In this document: positions 58,839-64,000 of the stretch, one piece after another
Numbering within the stretch: the first letter of the stretch is position 1
Layout: each line of letters starts with the position of its first letter
From: Streptococcus cristatus AS 1.3089
Lineage (GTDB): Bacteria > Bacillota > Bacilli > Lactobacillales > Streptococcaceae
Length of the DNA: 64,000 bases
Direction: 5' to 3'
Assembly: GCF_000385925.1 (NCBI RefSeq)
Contig: NC_021175.1
Coordinates: forward strand, 1,466,213-1,530,212
The notes under the pieces: model-generated
What the model was told of the DNA's origin: nothing
What the model saw: only the letters and a program-made list of their open reading frames with translations
Databases searched by the model: none
Program-made: the position numbers and the translations under genes

Positions 58839-59027
58839 CAGGTCGGTTCTAACTGACAGAATTTGTCATGTAGTAACCTGCTTTCTAAAATATTGATTTT
58901 TCTATGAAAATACTAAGGATAGTACAATAATAGAAAATCTATTCTTTTCATCAATTAAGGCTGATATTACATTTCTCAATCCTTTATTTATCACTATTAT
59001 ATATTACACTAAAATAATTGGTAATTA

Positions 59028-59852
59028 TTATTTAAATATAAACTTTATAACAAGAATAAATATTGGAGCAATAACTGTACTTATGGAAGAAAGAGAATTG
59101 ACAAGTTTTGTTTGTATTTTAGAATCGTATACTGAAATTAAACTATGTAATCTTACAATCAAAATATTTAAACTAAAGAATAATGGGAATAGAACAACCA
59201 AGGCAACAATTATAGAAATAAATACTGAGAGACTAGATAAAATAATAGGATACTTCAAAAACTGTATAAAACCTTGCTTAATCTCTGAATAAGTAAATAA
59301 ATATAAAAAGATAGTTACTGTAAATCCTAAAGTATTGATAATGTTTTGCTTATCTAGTAAATACTTAATAACTACTAAAACAATATAGATTAAAATCATT
59401 AACAACATTTGCTTTAAAGTTGTATCAAACGATAAAACTAGATTATTTTTTATTATATTTACTTCCAAAATCGAGGATATATTTTTAAAATCACTTGAAA
59501 TGTTATTAATTATATTGAAAATAAAAACAACTAAAATAATCCAAAGAGATGCTTTGTATAACTTGTTTGATAAAAATTTTTTATCTTCTAATCTCTCCTT
59601 CTCAAATTTTTCAAGTTCATTCTTTAATTCTACATTTATGGTCTGTGGGTTATTAATTTGTATATAACCATTTTGAATACTTACGTCCTTGAAATCAAAA
59701 TTTGAATTATTTTGATAATTGTAATTAGATACAATTGATTCTATCTGTTTCTTATCAGTAAAGTCACTTTTTATTTGCCATAAAAATGATAAAACAGGTA
59801 TCCCGTATGTAATAAAACCGGCCAATAATTCTACTACATTTTTAAGATTCAT
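59028..59852 (-). CDS. Orphan AT-rich membrane protein, unknown family
   Basis: A 274-residue protein with an N-terminal helix (about 8-26), a hydrophilic loop (about 28-98) rich in Asn, Lys and Glu that includes INNPQTINVELKNELEKFEK, and about five further helices (104-123, 150-168, 173-190, 205-237, 250-272). Codon use is very AT-rich (Ile, Asn, Lys, Phe) compared with its neighbours, suggesting recent acquisition. It has a good ribosome binding site (AAGGAG) and starts 42 bp after valS with no terminator between, so it probably rides on valS transcription. No motif allows a function. Confidence 0.75.
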   Translation of the reverse strand: MNLKNVVELLAGFITYGIPVLSFLWQIKSDFTDKKQIESIVSNYNYQNNSNFDFKDVSIQNGYIQINNPQTINVELKNELEKFEKERLEDKKFLSNKLYKASLWIILVVFIFNIINNISSDFKNISSILEVNIIKNNLVLSFDTTLKQMLLMILIYIVLVVIKYLLDKQNIINTLGFTVTIFLYLFTYSEIKQGFIQFLKYPIILSSLSVFISIIVALVVLFPLFFSLNILIVRLHSLISVYDSKIQTKLVNSLSSISTVIAPIFILVIKFIFK

Positions 59853-59894
59853 TTAAATTTTTCTCCTTTTTCTAAAAAATACATGTTGCCAGCT

Positions 59895-62546
59895 TTATCC
59901 CACCAACTTCTTCATCTCATCAATACGTGCAACGGTCGCGTCGTATTTCGCTTGGTAGTCGGCTTGTTTGTCGCGTTCTTTTTGGACGACTTCTGGTTTG
60001 GCGTTGGCTACGAAGCGTTCGTTAGAGAGCTTCTTACCGACCATATCCAGTTCTTTTTGCCATTTAGCCAGTTCCTTGTCGAGACGAGCCAATTCTTCTT
60101 CGACATTGAGGAGGTCTGCCAGTGGCAAGTAGATTTCTGCTCCTGTGATGACACTTGACATAGCCAGTTCAGGTGCAGGAATGTTTGAAGCGATTTCCAA
60201 GTGCTCTGGGTTTGTGAAGCGTTTGATGTAGTTGACATTGCTGTTAAAGAAGGCTTCCAAATCGCTATCGCTAGTTTTCACGAGAATCGTGATAGGCTTA
60301 CTTGGTGCTACGTTTACTTCCGCACGCGCATTCCGAACGGCACGAATCAAGTCTTTGAGGCTTTCCACACCTGTGTGAGCCGCAAGGTCTTCAAAGGCTG
60401 GGTTGACAGTTGGGTATTCTGCTGTAACGATAGAGCCTTCTGAGATTTGTCCAAAGATTTCCTCTGTCACGAATGGCATGATTGGGTGAAGGAGACGAAG
60501 GATCTTGTCCAAGGTGTAAAGGAGAACAGAACGTGTGATAACTTTCTCTTCTTCGTTGTCGCTATAAAGGACTTCCTTGGTCAACTCAACGTACCAGTCC
60601 GCAAACTCATCCCAGATGAAGTTGTAGAGGATGTGGCCAGCTACACCAAATTCAAACTTGTCAAAGTTAGCAGTTGCTTTGCCGATAGTTTCATTAAGAT
60701 TGTGGAGAATCCAGCGATCTGTGACATTTCCAGCTTCCTTGTTGGCAACTTTTTCGACATTGGCAGTTGCTTGCTCAAGGGTCAAGCCTTCATTGTTCAT
60801 GAGGATGTAGCGAGAGATGTTCCAGATCTTGTTAATGAAGTTCCATGAAGCATCCATTTTCTCGTAAGAGAAGCGCACGTCTTGCCCTGGTGCAGAGCCG
60901 TTTGAGAGGAACCAACGAAGGGCATCGGCACCGTATTTTTCGATGACATCCATTGGGTCAATCCCGTTACCGAGAGATTTAGACATCTTACGTCCTTGCT
61001 CGTCACGGATGAGACCGTGGATCAGGACGTTTTGGAATGGCTGACGGCCAGTGAATTCCAAGGATTGGAAGATCATACGAGATACCCAGAAGAAGATGAT
61101 GTCGTAACCTGTTACCAAGGTTGAAGTTGGGAAGTAACGTTTGAAGTCTTCTGAGTCCACATCAGGCCAGCCCATAGTTGAGAATGGCCAAAGGGCAGAG
61201 CTGAACCAAGTATCCAAGACATCTTCGTCTTGAGTCCATCCGTCACCTTCTGGAGCTTCTTCACCGACGTACATTTCACCTTCAGCATTATACCAAGCAG
61301 GGATTTGGTGACCCCACCAAAGCTGACGAGAGATAACCCAGTCGTGGACATTTTCCATCCATTGAAGGAAGGTATCATTGAAGCGTGGTGGGTAAAATTC
61401 TACCTTGTCCTCTGTGTCTTGGTTGACAATAGCATTCTTAGCCAATTGGTCCATCTTGACGAACCATTGCGTAGACAAGCGGGGCTCAACCACTACACCT
61501 GTACGCTCTGAGTGACCAACACTGTGGACACGTTTTTCGATTTTAACAAGGGCACCGATTTCTTCCAACTTGGCAACGACTGCCTTACGAGCTTCAAAAC
61601 GGTCCATGCCTGCAAATTCAAAGGCCAAATCGTTCATGGTTCCGTCGTCGTTCATAACATTAACTTGTGGCAAGTTATGGCGTTGACCAACCAAGAAGTC
61701 GTTTGGATCATGGGCAGGCGTGATTTTCACGACACCTGTACCAAACTCAGGGTCTGCGTGCTCATCTCCAACGATTGGGATGAGTTTATTAGCGATTGGA
61801 AGGATGACGTTTTGGCCGATCAAGTCCTTGTAACGTGGGTCTTCTGGATTGACCGCAACGGCTACGTCCCCAAACATGGTCTCAGGACGAGTGGTCGCTA
61901 CTTCAAGGGCGCGTGAACCGTCTTCCAGCATGTAGTTCATGTGGTAGAAGGCACCTTCGACATCCTTGTGAATCACCTCGATATCAGAAAGGGCTGTGCG
62001 AGCTGCTGGGTCCCAGTTGATGATAAACTCACCACGGTAGATCCAGCCTTTCTTGTAAAGGTCGACAAAGACCTTGCGAACTGCTTTTGACAAACCTTCG
62101 TCAAGAGTGAAACGCTCGCGAGAGTAGTCTACAGAGAGCCCCATCTTGCCCCATTGTTCCTTGATGGTGGTGGCATATTCGTCTTTCCATTCCCAGACTT
62201 TCTCGAGGAATTTTTCACGACCTAGGTCGTAACGAGTAATGCCCTCACCTCGCAAGCGCTCCTCGACCTTAGCCTGAGTCGCAATTCCCGCATGGTCCAT
62301 ACCAGGAAGCCAAAGCGTATCAAAACCTTGCATGCGTTTTTGACGGATGATGATATCTTGCAAAGTTGTATCCCAAGCGTGACCAAGGTGAAGTTTCCCA
62401 GTTACGTTTGGTGGTGGAATGACGATAGAATAAGGCTTAGCCTTTTGATCGCCAGAAGGCTTGAAAACATCGGCATCAAGCCATTTTTGGTAACGACCAG
62501 CCTCAACCTCGGCTGGATTGTATTTAGGTGAAAGTTCTTTAGTCAT
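59895..62546 (-). CDS. valS: Valyl-tRNA synthetase
   Basis: Charges tRNA-Val. The 883-residue class I enzyme shows [20 protein letters not shown] (HLGH 53-56), the editing domain ([16 protein letters not shown]), [29 protein letters not shown] (about 520) and the C-terminal coiled-coil arm ([20 protein letters not shown]). The start follows AAGGAG. Unlike ileS it has no T-box right before it; a Val-type T-box lies 1.2 kb upstream in front of the flavin-reductase-like gene. Confidence 0.97.
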   Translation of the reverse strand: MTKELSPKYNPAEVEAGRYQKWLDADVFKPSGDQKAKPYSIVIPPPNVTGKLHLGHAWDTTLQDIIIRQKRMQGFDTLWLPGMDHAGIATQAKVEERLRGEGITRYDLGREKFLEKVWEWKDEYATTIKEQWGKMGLSVDYSRERFTLDEGLSKAVRKVFVDLYKKGWIYRGEFIINWDPAARTALSDIEVIHKDVEGAFYHMNYMLEDGSRALEVATTRPETMFGDVAVAVNPEDPRYKDLIGQNVILPIANKLIPIVGDEHADPEFGTGVVKITPAHDPNDFLVGQRHNLPQVNVMNDDGTMNDLAFEFAGMDRFEARKAVVAKLEEIGALVKIEKRVHSVGHSERTGVVVEPRLSTQWFVKMDQLAKNAIVNQDTEDKVEFYPPRFNDTFLQWMENVHDWVISRQLWWGHQIPAWYNAEGEMYVGEEAPEGDGWTQDEDVLDTWFSSALWPFSTMGWPDVDSEDFKRYFPTSTLVTGYDIIFFWVSRMIFQSLEFTGRQPFQNVLIHGLIRDEQGRKMSKSLGNGIDPMDVIEKYGADALRWFLSNGSAPGQDVRFSYEKMDASWNFINKIWNISRYILMNNEGLTLEQATANVEKVANKEAGNVTDRWILHNLNETIGKATANFDKFEFGVAGHILYNFIWDEFADWYVELTKEVLYSDNEEEKVITRSVLLYTLDKILRLLHPIMPFVTEEIFGQISEGSIVTAEYPTVNPAFEDLAAHTGVESLKDLIRAVRNARAEVNVAPSKPITILVKTSDSDLEAFFNSNVNYIKRFTNPEHLEIASNIPAPELAMSSVITGAEIYLPLADLLNVEEELARLDKELAKWQKELDMVGKKLSNERFVANAKPEVVQKERDKQADYQAKYDATVARIDEMKKLVG

Positions 62547-63137
62547 GTGTGTTCTCCTTGTTTTATTGCTTAATTACTTTCTTATGTAACTTTTTCTGTT
62601 CTTTTTTTATTTTATTAATACTTTTTCTTGTTATATTATATTTCATATTCAAATATTTTTTGTTTCAATTATAATTGGCATTATAAATTTCGTAACACTA
62701 TTTTTCTAAATCTGTCCTATTCCTTTCTATCTTTTTTATTTGAGAAATATATTTATGATCTATATTAGAAATTTGATAAAGGAAAAATTTCTGAAAAAAT
62801 TATAATTAGCACTAAGATTACTGGCAAGATCGCTTCTAGCAAATTCACTTTAATCAGATTATAGAAATTTAATAAAACAATTGTTAATTAAAATGAATAC
62901 AAGTAAGGGAGTGCGAACGCCACCATGAAAGAAAGGAATAAGATAATTTTTTCTTTCTTTCATGGTGAATCAAAATTGAGCTTAGATAGTAATTTTATCA
63001 GGAAATATTGCAAAATTAAAAAAATAATTGAAAAAATAGATGGATATATGTTGAGTAGCGTAGGCATGGATATCCTCGGCTCAGCCACTGTACTGACTCG
63101 TAAGACCAGATGCTCCGTCTCGATTCATTCGGGTAGC
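62547..63137. other. 591-bp AT-rich gap between the flavin-reductase-like gene and valS
   Basis: The part nearest valS (62600-62720) has several TATAAT-like boxes on the minus strand, e.g. in GAAATATAATATAAC, that could provide a local valS promoter, but no good -35 pair. A plus-strand open frame at 62925-63206 covers a perfect inverted repeat and the reductase's 3' end and is not convincing. No T-box or terminator with a T-tract is seen. Confidence 0.4.
62921..62967. repeat. Perfect 15-bp inverted repeat
   Basis: CACCATGAAAGAAAG (62921-62935) and CTTTCTTTCATGGTG (62953-62967), separated by 17 nt. It lies between the flavin-reductase-like gene and valS. It forms a strong hairpin on either strand, but no T-tract follows directly. 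Confidence 0.8.
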
Positions 63138-63716
63138 TCAGCTCTTGTCATCTTTTTTCCTCGCTTTCTTGATAAAGCTTCCCATGGGATCGACTCGGTT
63201 ATCTAGATAACGATAAACGCGCTGATGACCGTCCCCCATAAAGTAAGTCGGCGCAAAACGGTCATTTTTAAAATGTCCCTTCTCATCCAAAAGTTCTGGG
63301 ACAGCCAGTCGATCAAGAATCTTAGCAAAGATATGGCAGATACCATCTTCCTCGATGATTCTGTCGACCTTACAATCCAGAACGACTGGACAGGCATCCA
63401 AGATAGGTGCTTGTGTCAGTTTAGAAGGTTGAAAATCTAAACCGAGTTTAGCAATCTTTTCACGGTGACTAATAAATCCAGCCTGCTCCATCTCGAGCAT
63501 GAAGTTTTCGTCAGGGATATTCACGGTGAACTGTTGATAATGCTTAATCTGCTTAGCCGCATTTTCCTCAGCACCAACACCGATGACTAGCCAATCTCCC
63601 AGACTATAAGAGGAGCTGCAGGTCGTTATATTGTGTCCAAAGTTCTGGTCCTGATACCCCAAAATGAAGATAGGAAAGCCATAATATAGTTTACTTGTTT
63701 TAAAAGATTGCTTCAT
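63138..63716 (-). CDS. Flavin reductase-like (flavoredoxin) protein
   Basis: A 192-residue FMN-binding split-barrel protein of the flavin reductase family (FILGYQDQNFGHNITTCSSS, DWLVIGVGAEENAAKQIKHY, FTVNIPDENFM, PTYFMGDGHQRVYRYL). Members reduce flavin or act as flavoredoxins; the partner is unknown. The ATG at 63716 follows a strong AAAGGAGG. It is the first gene after a Val-type T-box, which is unexpected for a redox protein. Confidence 0.85.
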   Translation of the reverse strand: MKQSFKTSKLYYGFPIFILGYQDQNFGHNITTCSSSYSLGDWLVIGVGAEENAAKQIKHYQQFTVNIPDENFMLEMEQAGFISHREKIAKLGLDFQPSKLTQAPILDACPVVLDCKVDRIIEEDGICHIFAKILDRLAVPELLDEKGHFKNDRFAPTYFMGDGHQRVYRYLDNRVDPMGSFIKKARKKDDKS

Positions 63717-63740
63717 GACGACCTCCTTTGACTAAGACGC

Positions 63741-63930
63741 AAAAGAAAATCCCTGCCATAAACATGACAGGGACGAATGTGTTTATCCGCGGTACCACCC
63801 AATTTCGGGCAACGCCCGCAACTTTGTTTATTTCAATTTTTCATCTCATCAGCAACCAGTCTTGACACATTTGTGGACTTCTCAGCACCGCCACTTTCTG
63901 TAAAATGCTTGACTCAAAACACCTCTGATG
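63741..63930 (-). promoter_or_regulatory. T-box leader with Val (GUU) specifier
   Basis: The T-box core GGGTGGTACCGCGG (63787-63800) is followed by a terminator CCCTGTCATG..ATGGCAGGGATTTTC (63746-63773). Stem I arms CATCAG and CTGATG match those of the trpB2 leader; aligning the two places GUU where trpB2 has UGG, each followed by G and the second arm. The leader therefore reads a Val codon. Confidence 0.88.
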
Positions 63931-63935
63931 AACTT

Positions 63936-63964
63936 ATTCTATCACCTTTCCAGTGAAAAATCAA
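63936..63964 (-). promoter_or_regulatory. Promoter of the Val T-box transcript
   Basis: TTGATT (63959-63964), 17 bp, TAGAAT (63936-63941) on the minus strand, just before Stem I. Confidence 0.7.
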
Positions 63965-64000
63965 TAATTTCTCTCACCCAAAAGTCCATCTGGCAGATCG
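63961..64000 (-). CDS. Possible 3' end of an upstream gene (partial)
   Basis: The last 40 bp read DLPDGLLGERNY followed by TGA on the minus strand. This is consistent with the C-terminus of a gene lying beyond the right edge, but too short to identify. Confidence 0.3.
   Translation of the reverse strand, partial: DLPDGLLGERNY

Noticed and set aside
62547..62920. Possible second T-box directly before valS
   Set aside because: No GGTGGNACCGCG-type core, specifier stem or terminator is present in this AT-rich stretch.
62925..63206. Plus-strand 93-codon open frame starting MKERNKIIFSFFHGESKLSL
   Set aside because: Its start lies in the perfect inverted repeat and its end is antisense to the flavin-reductase-like gene; no ribosome binding site is seen.
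63741..63930. Trp specifier (UGG) in the right-most T-box
   Set aside because: A UGG does occur nearby, but alignment of the Stem I arms with the two Trp leaders puts GUU, not UGG, in the specifier position.

Overview
The window is chromosomal DNA of a low-GC streptococcus of the mitis/sanguinis group, most like Streptococcus sanguinis or S. gordonii. The evidence is the accessory Sec (SecA2/SecY2/Asp1-3) locus, the streptococcal order murD-murG-divIB-ftsA-ftsZ-ylmE-sepF-ylmG-ylmH-divIVA-ileS, Dpr, a CilC prepilin peptidase, CiaR-type csRNAs, and an ATP-type PEP carboxykinase that is uncommon in the genus. Almost every gene is on the minus strand; the exceptions are an rsuA-type gene, cilC and a decayed IS. 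Species assignment is inference; no database was searched.

Layout. (1) 1-10.2 kb: an accessory Sec operon read right to left, gly(GT8)-secY2-asp1-asp2-asp3-secA2. It is followed by the start of a serine-rich protein with 114-bp repeats and no visible signal peptide, which runs off the left edge. (2) 10.4-18 kb: pflA, a csRNA gene, the scar of two broken genes, a CNNM/CBS membrane protein, pckA, an AI-2E-family permease, a DUF1827-like protein and a Nudix hydrolase. (3) 18-31 kb: T-box-controlled ileS and the division/cell-wall cluster. (4) 31-38 kb: typA, rsuA, a rhodanese-like protein, YqgQ, a second csRNA, a 1457-bp decayed IS3-family element sitting inside a 175-bp dispersed repeat, PerR-type dpr, and competence-type cilC. 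(5) 38-46.5 kb: trpEGDCFBA behind one Trp T-box, with a second trpB (trpB2) immediately upstream behind its own Trp T-box and a consensus promoter. (6) 46.5-58.5 kb: housekeeping genes (vanZ-like, rlmN, yutD, sepM, coaD, rsmD, yidD, rluB, scpB, scpA, xerD-like, cbpB-like, yfcE-like, rdgB, murI, yneF, lysA). (7) 58.5-64 kb: an AT-rich accessory patch with an orphan membrane protein, then valS, then a flavin-reductase-like gene behind a T-box whose specifier reads GUU (Val).

The most interesting signals are: the serine-rich open frame next to secA2; the two Trp T-boxes in series over two trpB paralogues; the Val T-box separated from valS by a flavin reductase; the four-copy multi-hairpin 175-bp element, one copy of which returns to exactly 175 bp when the IS and its 3-bp duplication are removed; and two csRNA genes with textbook CiaR promoters. 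Start codons were moved from the longest open frame wherever a ribosome binding site or family length argued for it.
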